From positions 62,001 through 126,000 of the forward strand of contig CBDCVG010000108.1 in NCBI GenBank assembly GCA_965222765.1: 64,000 bases of DNA, written 5' to 3'. Source of the DNA: Caldora sp965222765 (lineage in GTDB: Bacteria; Cyanobacteriota; Cyanobacteriia; Cyanobacteriales; Coleofasciculaceae). The first letter of the stretch is position 1. Every line of letters starts with the position of its first letter. A program made the position numbers and the translations under genes. Positions 43,145 to 51,465 of the stretch are shown one piece after another. The notes under the pieces are model-generated. The model was given only the letters and a program-made list of their open reading frames with translations. It had not been told where the DNA came from and did not search any database.

Positions 43145-43744
43145 ATGAATACTCTCACACAGAATCTAGAAAGAGCAAATTCTCAAGTAAAACAATTAGA
43201 CGGTGCTCTCTTACAAGGGGTACTAGAAGGCTTTATGGATGGCGTTTTGATTTTGACAGATCAAGGAGAGTGGGTTCATGGGAATAATTATGCTTGTCAA
43301 ATTTGCCAACAACTCCAAGACAGATCACAACTTAACTCAGTGCCAAAAGAAATTTGGCGTAACTGCCAAGCTTTAATCGATAGCCGTGAATTCTATCCTA
43401 ATCAACCAGTAATTATCGAATCTGAGATTACCGTTGATCAATCAACTACTTTTCGAGTTCGGACTAGATGGCTAAAGTTAGCATCATCAAAGCATCCCTA
43501 CATTCTAATCACTATTGAAGACCAACATCAATCTCTTCGGAGTATGGCGATCGCAGAAGTACTCAAATACGACTTAACTCCCCGTCAGGCAGATGTTTGG
43601 TTGCTGCGTCGAGTCAACTATTCCTATAAAGAGATTGCTGCAGAACTGTTCATTTCCCTCAACACAGTGAAGAAACACATTAAAAACATTCATGCCAAGC
43701 AGGAAATGGCTATCGAGAAACACTCTTTCGGAGTGAGGGTGTAG
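43145..43744 (+). CDS. LuxR/GerE-type transcriptional regulator with PAS-like N-terminus
   Basis: A 199-residue regulator. Residues 20-130 look like a PAS-type sensing domain (GVLEGFMDGVLILTDQGEWV, then NNYACQICQ). The C-terminal GerE helix-turn-helix covers about 140-190 (DLTPRQADVWLLRR, YKEIAAELFISLNTVKKHIK). It is a cyanobacterial group often found alone. It lies 100 bases after the second MscS gene on the same strand, so it could regulate, or be co-expressed with, the channel module. Confidence 0.8.
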   Translation: MNTLTQNLERANSQVKQLDGALLQGVLEGFMDGVLILTDQGEWVHGNNYACQICQQLQDRSQLNSVPKEIWRNCQALIDSREFYPNQPVIIESEITVDQSTTFRVRTRWLKLASSKHPYILITIEDQHQSLRSMAIAEVLKYDLTPRQADVWLLRRVNYSYKEIAAELFISLNTVKKHIKNIHAKQEMAIEKHSFGVRV

Positions 43745-44072
43745 GGTCTTAATTGTGGAACTAGCATCTTGCCAGTTACAAGAAACTAGAATTGTCTCTC
43801 CGATTTAATGGGAGCGTTCCCATTTTAGGCGTGTACCTCAGTGGCTCTTGATTGTCAAGCCTCGTAAAGGCGAATTTAGTATGAAATGCTGCTGAATAAT
43901 CTGCAATTATCAATTTTATTGAGTGCCCCAATACTTTTCATAGCTTACTATAGGCACAAGTTAATGCATGACTTTATCAGCACAAAATCATTTAATTTTT
44001 ATTAAAAAAACAACAAAATTGTTATGATCATGTCAAGATCATAATCGTATTTTGTTATTACAAAGAACTTCT
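43745..44072. other. intergenic region, one small hairpin
   Basis: AATGGGA / TCCCATT (43807-43824) around GCGT followed by TT may end the regulator transcript. The rest is AT-rich without a gene. Confidence 0.4.
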
Positions 44073-44231
44073 ATGCCTAGAACTAAGCCACCATCCAATA
44101 AAGTTCTAACTATCCGTTTGACAGAAGCAGATTTGTCTACTCTAGAAACCTACTGCCTAGCCAAAGGCAAAACTAAAACCGAAGTGATTATAGAGTACAT
44201 TCGCCGATTGAAGCGCTATTGCTCAGATTGA
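44073..44231 (+). CDS. very small ribbon-helix-helix protein
   Basis: A 52-residue ORF: MPRTKPPSNKVLTIRLTEAD, then LSTLETYC, KGKTKTEVIIEYIRRLK. The pattern (basic strand LTIRL, then two helices with TKTEVI) is a ribbon-helix-helix fold like that of the gene at 32177. It could be an orphan antitoxin or small repressor. A promoter-like AT-rich region precedes it; no toxin gene is next to it. Confidence 0.6.
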   Translation: MPRTKPPSNKVLTIRLTEADLSTLETYCLAKGKTKTEVIIEYIRRLKRYCSD

Positions 44232-44983
44232 TCTCGATTGTACCTGCATCAGTAATGTAATCAACTCAGTCTGAATAGCACTCAAGTTCCACGACACAAC
44301 TTAAGATGACCGAAGAAGAAAGAGGGAGCCAGTTTTGACTCCCCCAATTGCTCAGCTCATAATCTGAAAATTAAGCAGGCAGAGCAGAGCAACAACCAAT
44401 TCGAGTCGCATCAAAGTCTACGTTAGTCATAAAGAAAGTGGCATCTGTGACTCCCTCGAATGTCACTCTGTCACCAGAGTTGAATGTTAGCACTAAATCG
44501 CTAATACCACTGCCAATAACTGACGCCACGTCGTCCATGCCGAGGTCTACCAGCCGTAGACGATCGCCTTCTGCGGTATTGAAATCTAAGATTCGATCTG
44601 TAAACAAGCCACCTTGCAAGTCTTTCCGACTAATTTGGAAGATATCGGCTCCCTCACCGCCAGTCATCTTGTCGTTACCCTTTCCACCTTCGAGCAGGTC
44701 TCGATCGCGACCACCAAGCAGCGTATCATTATCATTCTGACCAAAAAGGCGATCGCTTCCATCTCCTCCATCAAGGAAATCGTCTTTCGCTTCACCCCAA
44801 AGGATGTCATCCCCATCTTCCCCAAAGAGGAAATCATAGCCATTTTGCCCTGTAATGCGATCGTTACCTGCTCCACCAAAGACTACATCATTCCCTGCAC
44901 CACTGCCGATCCGATTGTTACCTGAATCGAGCACAATGCGATCGCCGCCTGATGTACCTACACTGGAGGGGTTAAGGGATCCT

Positions 44984-45842
44984 TCAAAGGCACCAATGTC
45001 CGCATTGCGGAAAGGACGAATTACACCTCGTTGATCAATACTGGTACCTGCAAAGGGATTAGCAGCATCAATTGCCGGACTGCCAGTAAGGAGCGCATGG
45101 GTGAAGGTGGGACCACCATTGTTTTGCAGAGCTCCAAGCATCGCATCGATGGGATTAGTGCTGGTGCCCACTTGGTTCCCTTCTGTTGTCAGGAAGTCAG
45201 TGCTGCTAGTGTTGTCACCAAGATCACCAATTAGGTTAAATCGGTTGTTAGAGGAGAATTCACCCCAAACATCAGGACTGTTTCCGTCTGAACTGTCATT
45301 GTCAAAGTTTTGGGCAATGATGGTGTTATTGATAGAAATCAAGTCATCACTAGGATCTGCTAATCTTGAGAAGATACCCCCACCATTACCATTGGTTGTA
45401 TTTTGAGTGATGGTACTGCTATTGACAATCAAGGTGTCTCCGCCAGAGCCCTGACCGAAGGAGATGCCACCACCGTTATTACCTGCTTGATTGCCGCTGA
45501 TAGTGATGTTGGCAATTGACAGGAAATTTGCACCGTCGATGCCACCACCAGGTCCTATCTCTGCTGTATTTCCACTGATGGTACTGCTCTCAATATTTAA
45601 ACGTCCACCAGAAAAAATACCACCACCACTGAATTGTGCTGTGTTATCGCGAATCGTGCTGCTGCTGATTAGAAGCTGTTCTTCATTAAAGATGCCGCCA
45701 CCAAAATTAGCATCTCCATCAGCAATGGTTAACCCACGAATCTTGACATCAAGGGAGTTGAAAGCATCTCCATCGTCAATGTTGAAGATACGAGAGGTAT
45801 TGTTGCCGCTAATAGTCAGTTGATCTGCACCTAGTCCATTGA
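44984..45842 (-). repeat. intragenic duplicated beta-helix module, copy A
   Basis: About 860 bases nearly identical to 46877-47731, encoding the SGNNTSRIFNIDD to AIDAANP module. Much of it is identical base for base, so the duplication is recent or kept alike by gene conversion. Confidence 0.85.
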
Positions 45843-46876
45843 TAGTTAGGTCTTTGTCGATGACAAGTTCCCCTAAAGTAAGGTCAATGGTTCCACCTGC
45901 AAGACTGGAGTCAAAGTCAATCGTTGCGCCGGGAAGGGCAAATAGAATTGCCTCTCGCAGGGAAACATCTCCAGGAATGAGGACTCCGTCATTTTCATCC
46001 ACGAGAGTGTCTACAGTTAGAGAGATGAGCGGAGCTGTCTGATCAATAACATCAGCTGCCGCATCAATGAAAGAGCGATCTTCGTTTGAGAGGGCAAAGT
46101 CCAGAACAGCAGCATCGAACACCGGACCTTCAGTAATTCCAGCATTACGGACCTCATCCTCGGCGTTCATTCGCTCTACGGGACCTAAATCATCAACTGT
46201 GAATATTTGAGAGGGAAAATCCTTAGTAAAGGTACTAGTATCCTCTCCAGGATCGTAGTTAAAGAGAGATTCTTGCTGACTAATGCGCCAACTATCAGCA
46301 TACTCTCCATAGATTTCATCGAGGGGAAGGTTCTGAGGGAGTACAGTGCGATCAGGATCACGTAGGGCAAAATCATTGGTAGAGTCCATGTCACCATTGC
46401 CCAAAAGTCCTCGAACAGAACCTTCTCGTTCCCTGCTCAGGAAGACCTCAGTCGTGATGTGAGTGCCATACAACGTCACCTCTAGCCTGTCATCCCCGTT
46501 AGTCACGATGCCATCGTCACCCGCATATACAAGAGTAAAGGTGTCTCCGACACGAGTAATGCGACTGTTGTCTTGTAACGTTAGGAAGCCGCCATTGCTG
46601 ATCGAAGTTTCCATGCCATCGATTTCTAAGGGTTGAGCTTGTCCTAAATAAAACCCCACATTTTGTGTATCTACGAGGGTTGCTACTGCCGTATTTGATG
46701 ATACTCTTTGACTGTTCCTGAAAGGCTCTTGGCGCACTTGGACTTGCCAATCCCCGCTGTTGGATTCTACGAGGACAAATTCACCTACAGTTTGGAATTC
46801 ATAATTCCGGCCATCGAAGGTTTGAATATGAGGATCACCCCAGCTGAGCCCTCGTTTGTTAGGAGGTAAAAGTGCT

Positions 46877-47731
46877 TCAAATGCCCCAATATCTGCATTG
46901 GGTAGAGAACGAGTCACACCTCGTTGATCAACTATGACACCTGCGGAGGGATTAGCAGCATCAATTGCCGGACTTCCAGGAAGGAGCGCATGGGTGAAGG
47001 TGGGACCACCATTATTTTGCAGAGCTCCAAGCATCGGGTCGATAGGATTAGCGCTAGTGCCCACTTGGTTCCCTTCTGTTGTCAGAAAGTCAGTGCTGCT
47101 AGTGTTGTCACCCAGATCACCAATTAGGTTAAATCGGTTGTTAGAGGAGAATTCACCCCAAACATCAGGACTGTTTCCGTCTGAACTGTCATTGTCAAAG
47201 TTTTGGGCAATGATGGTGTTATTGATAGAAATCAAGTCATCACTAGGATCTGCTAATCTTGAGAAGATACCCCCACCATTACCATTGGTTGTATTTTGAG
47301 TGAGGGTACTGCTATTGACAATCAAGGTGTCTCTGCCAGAGCCCTGACCGAAGGAGATGCCACCACCGTTATTACCTGCTTGATTGCCGCTGATAGTGAC
47401 ATTGGCAATTGACAGGAAATTTGCACCGTCGATGCCACCACCAGATACTATCTCTGCTGTATTTCCACTGATGGTACTGTTCTCAATATTTAAACGTCCA
47501 CCAGAAAAAATACCACCACCACTGAATTGTGCGGTGTTATCGCGAATCGTGCTGCTGCTGATTAGAAGCTGTTCTTCATTAAAGATGCCACCACCAAAAT
47601 TAGCCTCTCCATCAGCGATGGTTAGACCACTAATCTTGACATCAAGGGAATTGAGAGCATTTCCATCGTCAATATTGAAGATACGAGAGGTATTGTTGCC
47701 GCTAATAGTCAGTTGGTCTGCACCTAGTCCA
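46877..47731 (-). repeat. intragenic duplicated beta-helix module, copy B
   Basis: Partner of copy A. The two flank the VWD-like domain, with corresponding points about 1.89 kb apart. Confidence 0.85.
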
Positions 47732-48140
47732 TCAACGACGAGATCGTCAGTAATTTCTAGCTGACCATTTGTGAGGGTAATCGTTTGCCCACTTAATCCA
47801 GAAGCAAATTCAATGATATCGTCGGTGGACGAAGCATTGGCTGCGTTAATAGCTTCTCGCAGGGTAGTGACACCATTATTGATGTCTCCATCGTCAAAAT
47901 CCCCTGTGTTATTAACTAAGAAGGTAGCTAACACTGCTGGATAAGCTTCCTGTACTACTGCCTCAAATGCTAGAGATACCTGAATCTCGTCAGTGGTGAC
48001 TTCCAGCTCCCAGTCTCCCCCCAGTGCAACAGAACCTGTGCGCTTTGCAGAAGCAGCAATATTTGCCCCTGTCAGTTGTCCTAGTCGTGTTACAAACTCT
48101 TCCCCTGCATCCCCAGCAGCCACATTGCAACCGTAGAGAA

Positions 48141-48155
48141 GGATAGAATAGAATC
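48141..48155. repeat. pentamer repeat at the frameshift site
   Basis: GGATA GAATA GAATC: three imperfect pentamers exactly where the DUF4347 frame breaks. Loss of one unit restores the standard ILLYGCN reading. Confidence 0.6.
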
Positions 48156-48572
48156 AAACTTGCCTTCCTTAGTCACAGAAGTTGAAGGAATCCAGGTTTT
48201 TAGTTGTGCAGTGTAGTGATTTAGAGTATCTAGACTCAGTTGACTATTCCCTAAATACAAACACCCTGGTGAACCGTGAGAAACAAGATGAATAGCAGTA
48301 ATCTCAGTGCGTCCTTGCAGTACCTTGGTAATTTGTTCAACGCCATCCTGTGCAGAGTCCAGGACAATTACCTCAGCTTCCGGTACTGCACCATTAACTA
48401 AACTTTGATAATCATCAACCCCCGAGTCGATAAAGACAATAGTGCTAGAAGTTTTGTCCAAACTTTCTAGTATTTTATGTTGCTCTGTCTCGCGATAATT
48501 CAAGATCTGATACAGTTGGTTGTACCTTGCCTCTTTAATATCTAACATGTTAAAATTTCCTTCAGAATGTGT

Positions 48573-48728
48573 GTGTTTATAACAGTAGATACTGGTGAAA
48601 TAGCTAGTATCAGCAATTCCCTAAAATCCGGTAAATTACTGTTATTATTTGCTGCATTATCATTAGTAGATGGCTGCAACCCACCTACTAATAATTACAG
48701 TTTATCAACAGCTCAAAACCTCTGCTGA
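48573..48728 (+). CDS. possible small lipoprotein-like ORF
   Basis: GTG 48573 opens 51 codons with a signal-like core (KSGKLLLLFAALSLVDGC). The Cys resembles a lipobox, though Asp at -2 is unusual. It diverges from the DUF4347 gene. No family recognised and no clear ribosome site; it may be a truncated lipoprotein. Confidence 0.22.
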   Translation: MFITVDTGEIASISNSLKSGKLLLLFAALSLVDGCNPPTNNYSLSTAQNLC

Positions 48729-49251
48729 CAGAACGTTAAACTCATCCCACGACTAAGTACTTGGGAGTTCGCGTTATTTGTTGTTGGTTGTTAGTTGAAT
48801 GTTTAAGAAAAACTTTCTAACAAATAACTTGCCAACTAAGCGGCGGGCGGCTATCCCTCCCAGCCCTAGAAGGAATGGGCTTCCCGCCGCTTTCGGTGAA
48901 TGATTGTAATTTAAGACATAGTCACCAATCTTTAGCTCAAAATATTTAATAGAAAGATTACCATCGCCTATTGTACATAGTACTAATCGAAAGTAAGTTA
49001 GGTGACTATAGATATTCCTTAAATAACAACCAGTTCAGAGTAAATAAATTTCCTGAATAAAATTCGGATACTAGTTACCTGAGAAATCTATTGAAGTTAT
49101 CTTAAATAAAAATAAGGACAAAAGCTATAAAGCTTTGTGCAAAAATAACTGCACTTTTCTGCAACAAGGTAGTTATTTAGCAATAATTTATCGTATTTCT
49201 CTTACCAAAAATAATTTCTAAGATGATGTTGGAAAAGTTATGCTAAACCCT
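48729..49251. other. intergenic region with hairpin repeat
   Basis: It holds the inverted copy of the dispersed repeat (48832-48905), TTGTTGTTGGTTGTTAG-type short repeats just before it, and AT-rich sequence after. No gene seen. Confidence 0.5.
48832..48905 (-). repeat. hairpin-rich dispersed repeat, copy 2 (inverted)
   Basis: CTAAGCGGCGGGCGGCTATC, then CCTCCCAGCC ... GAATGGGCTTCCCGCCGCTT and TCGGTGAATG: the reverse complement of the block at 9906-9972 with a few changes. Confidence 0.6.
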
Positions 49252-49975
49252 TCACTTCCTTCGTGGCACTGGCATCTTGGCAGTATGCTCGTGCATTCGC
49301 AGGTACAGGCAATGGCGAATACTATTACTCAAGGGTGTTGTGAATTGTTCTATTGATTCAATAACGCCACCTAACTGTTCCAACTTTGGCAGAAGAGCAT
49401 CTGTCTCCTCATTAGTCCAATTACCTCGATAAAGAATAGCTAAACCCCCAGGTTTTAGCAAAGGTAGCGCATATTCGGCACAGACAGATGCTTTACCAAC
49501 AGCACGCACTAAAGCAAGATCATACTTTTGTCGGTGTTGCCGTTGTCGCCCGATCGCTTCAGCTCGACCAATTAAGGTGGTAACATTTTTAAGATCCAAC
49601 TTGGGTATTAAATTGGTCAGAAAGTTGATTTTCTTGCGAGTAGAATCGAGTAAGGTAACCCGAGTATTGAGGAAATGCGATCGCAACTGGTAGTCCTGGA
49701 AATCCTGCACCAGTGCCAATATCAATCACCTGCTGGGATGTAGCCAAAGATGGCAATTGGGGCACTACTCCCCGTAGAGAATCCCATAAGTGCTTTTCCC
49801 AGAACTCTTCGGGGGTCGTAATCCGAGTTAAATTGAACTGGCGGTTACCCTCCAAAATCTCTTCGTAGAGGTGCTGAAACTGAGCCTGACATTTTTCATC
49901 TGGCAGCCAGTTTAGGGTTTCCTGCCAAACTGTATCCATTTTTGGCAGTTTTAAAGAAGGTTGAATATTATTCAT
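49252..49975 (-). pseudogene. rsmG: rsmG (16S rRNA m7G methyltransferase) with a one-base frameshift
   Basis: RsmG/GidB methylates G527 of 16S rRNA. The first 100 residues from ATG 49975 are normal (WLPDEKCQAQFQHLYEEILE, FNLTRITTPEEFWEKHLWDS, VIDIGTGAGFPGLPVAIAFP). The frame then breaks. A second frame continues at NTRVTLLDSTRKKINFLTNL and includes LVRAVGKASVCAEYALPLLK to the end. One extra base near 49669-49671 explains it, since AFP then joins NTRVTLL exactly as in intact homologs. True loss would give low-level streptomycin resistance in other bacteria; a base-call error is also likely. Confidence 0.85.
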
Positions 49976-49985
49976 TATTGATAGT

Positions 49986-51032
49986 TTAAATCACTCCCAA
50001 CTTAGCTAAGCGCTCAATAGTTTCTTGCTGAGTTTGGATAAAATGTTTACGGTCTACTTCTGTCTCCAACATACTATTAGCAGGGTAAAAGTGAGATTTC
50101 TGATAAGTGTCTGCATACAGTGCTGGGCGATGTCGAGCCAGCAGATTGTTCATCCCCAGTCGGCGGCGGTATCGTCGCAATGCTACTAAATCTATTTCTG
50201 CAAAAGCTGCCATACTCTCCCCTGCACCAATTTCAGTTAAAACCAGTCCCCGATAATCAATGATTTTCGAGCCGCCATCTACTGAAGCAGTGGGAATAGC
50301 AGTGTTAGTGATACCTGCGGTGTTAGCTGAAATAATATAGACCATATTTTCAACAGCACGAGAGATTTTGGCTGCTTCTTTGGGTACTCGTGCATTACCG
50401 TAAACTTCTGATGTTGGGTGGAGAAAAATTTCCGCTCCTCGTGTAGCTAAGGAGCGTGCTACTTCGGGAAACAAGATTTCATCCGAGGCTACAGCGGCAA
50501 GATTACCAATCTCGGTTTTAGCAACAGGAAACACTCCCTCAATTCCATAGCAGTCGAGATACTTATCCCAAACATCGTGGGGAGTGGGAGCAAACATGGA
50601 GTTGAGTCGGCGATAGCGTAAGACTATTCTTCCAGTGGGATCCAGGACAAAACAGGTTTGGAAGTATAATCCTGGAAAATTAGGATCTAGTTCATAAGCA
50701 TTCCCTGCTAGAAATATACCCTGTCTCTCAGCAATCTCACCCAGGCTCTCATATAAAGGATCTGTCATTGCCAAACAGGCTTTTTCAGCCCAAACAGTCA
50801 GTGACTCACCCATAGGGAAACCTGTGAGTAAATATTCTGGCAGCACCACCAACCGACAATCAGGACCAATAAATGCCAGACTAGCAGCAATTTGTTGCCC
50901 TAGTCTCTTGATTGTATCTTGCATCAGCGATCGCGCTTCGGTTCGGTTCTGTGCTTGGTTAACTGCTTGGCAAGTTACCTGAAGTGCCAAAGCCTTGAAT
51001 GAATCTATCCTACTCAGTTTTTTTTCACTCAT
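49986..51032 (-). CDS. nitrilase-superfamily protein with altered catalytic triad
   Basis: A carbon-nitrogen hydrolase fold protein of 348 residues. The catalytic Glu is present (VVLPEYLLTGFP). The Lys position reads Arg (LRYRRLNSMFAPTP) and the Cys position reads Ser (AVASDEILFPEVARSLA, where amidases have CDDGNYPE or CYD.RFPE). So the Glu-Lys-Cys triad has become Glu-Arg-Ser. I start at ATG 51032 (MSEKKLSRIDSFKAL), because further upstream the frame runs into an intergenic inverted repeat. It may be a non-hydrolytic binding protein or a different acyl-transfer enzyme. Confidence 0.8.
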   Translation of the reverse strand: MSEKKLSRIDSFKALALQVTCQAVNQAQNRTEARSLMQDTIKRLGQQIAASLAFIGPDCRLVVLPEYLLTGFPMGESLTVWAEKACLAMTDPLYESLGEIAERQGIFLAGNAYELDPNFPGLYFQTCFVLDPTGRIVLRYRRLNSMFAPTPHDVWDKYLDCYGIEGVFPVAKTEIGNLAAVASDEILFPEVARSLATRGAEIFLHPTSEVYGNARVPKEAAKISRAVENMVYIISANTAGITNTAIPTASVDGGSKIIDYRGLVLTEIGAGESMAAFAEIDLVALRRYRRRLGMNNLLARHRPALYADTYQKSHFYPANSMLETEVDRKHFIQTQQETIERLAKLGVI

Positions 51033-51077
51033 CTCGCACGAAGCCTTTATTGGTAGTGGCGTGACACGACTAAAACT

Positions 51078-51158
51078 GTAGGTTGGGTGGAACGAAGTGA
51101 AACCCAACACGCCTTGTACACTGTGTTTAGATTACGAAGAAAGCTCCACCCAACCTAC
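51078..51158. repeat. inverted repeat GTAGGTTGGGTGGA (MITE-like)
   Basis: Perfect 14-base ends (51078-51091 and 51145-51158), with GGTTGGGTGGAACGAAGTGA then AACCCAAC inside. This resembles small palindromic sequences spread through many cyanobacterial genomes. Confidence 0.7.
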
Positions 51159-51310
51159 CTCTTGCAATATTTTAAGCTTGCTGCGGCACTATGTAGACCA
51201 TCCACTCTAAAATTGTGATAATGGTTTTCTTGCTATCAGAGCTTATACAGGATTTTAAATCACAAAATAAGGATAGATGCTGTACTAGTGCGATCGCATA
51301 ATCTTGTAGT

Positions 51311-51423
51311 ACTAGTGCAGCGCGGCAGAAATAACTAACCAGTTTGAGATCGATAGAATCCTTACTCTATAAGCATTCTTAATTCTTAATTATTAATTCT
51401 TAATTCCGCGCAGCGGTACTAGT
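51311..51423. repeat. ACTAGT-ended palindromic repeat, copy 2 (MITE-like)
   Basis: Starts ACTAGTGCAGCGCGG and ends CCGCGCAGCGGTACTAGT; about 113 bases. It shares CCAGTTTGAGA, TAGAATCCTTACT and AAGCATTCTTAATTCTTAAT with the copy at 18017, and differs mainly by an extra ATTCTTAATT unit. Confidence 0.75.
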
Positions 51424-51465
51424 ATTAGGGTGGACAAGAAACACTCTAATCCAATTTTCAGTATT

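Larger units (their letters stand above)
44371..48548 (-). pseudogene. giant DUF4347 / beta-helix / VWD / RTX protein, frameshifted near its 5' end
   Basis: Two overlapping frames make one gene. The first 152 codons (ATG 48548) encode the DUF4347 domain up to FDSIL. The second frame resumes at LYGCNVAAGDAGEEFVTRLG and runs 1250 codons. DUF4347 normally reads ILLYGCNVAAGDAG without a break. Removing five bases at 48141-48155, where GGATA GAATA GAATC repeats, restores it. Then follow: a right-handed beta-helix domain, a von Willebrand D-like domain (GLSWGDPHIQTFDGRNYEFQ), a second nearly identical beta-helix domain, and RTX Ca-binding repeats (GAGNDVVFGGAGNDRITGQN). It would be a secreted or surface protein of about 1390 residues. 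Broken gene, phase-variable gene or sequencing error are all possible. Confidence 0.8.

Noticed and set aside
44438..47764. Many long antisense frames across the DUF4347/beta-helix gene
   Set aside because: They appear in matching pairs in both duplicated modules and follow from the Ser/Asn/Gly-rich sense codons.
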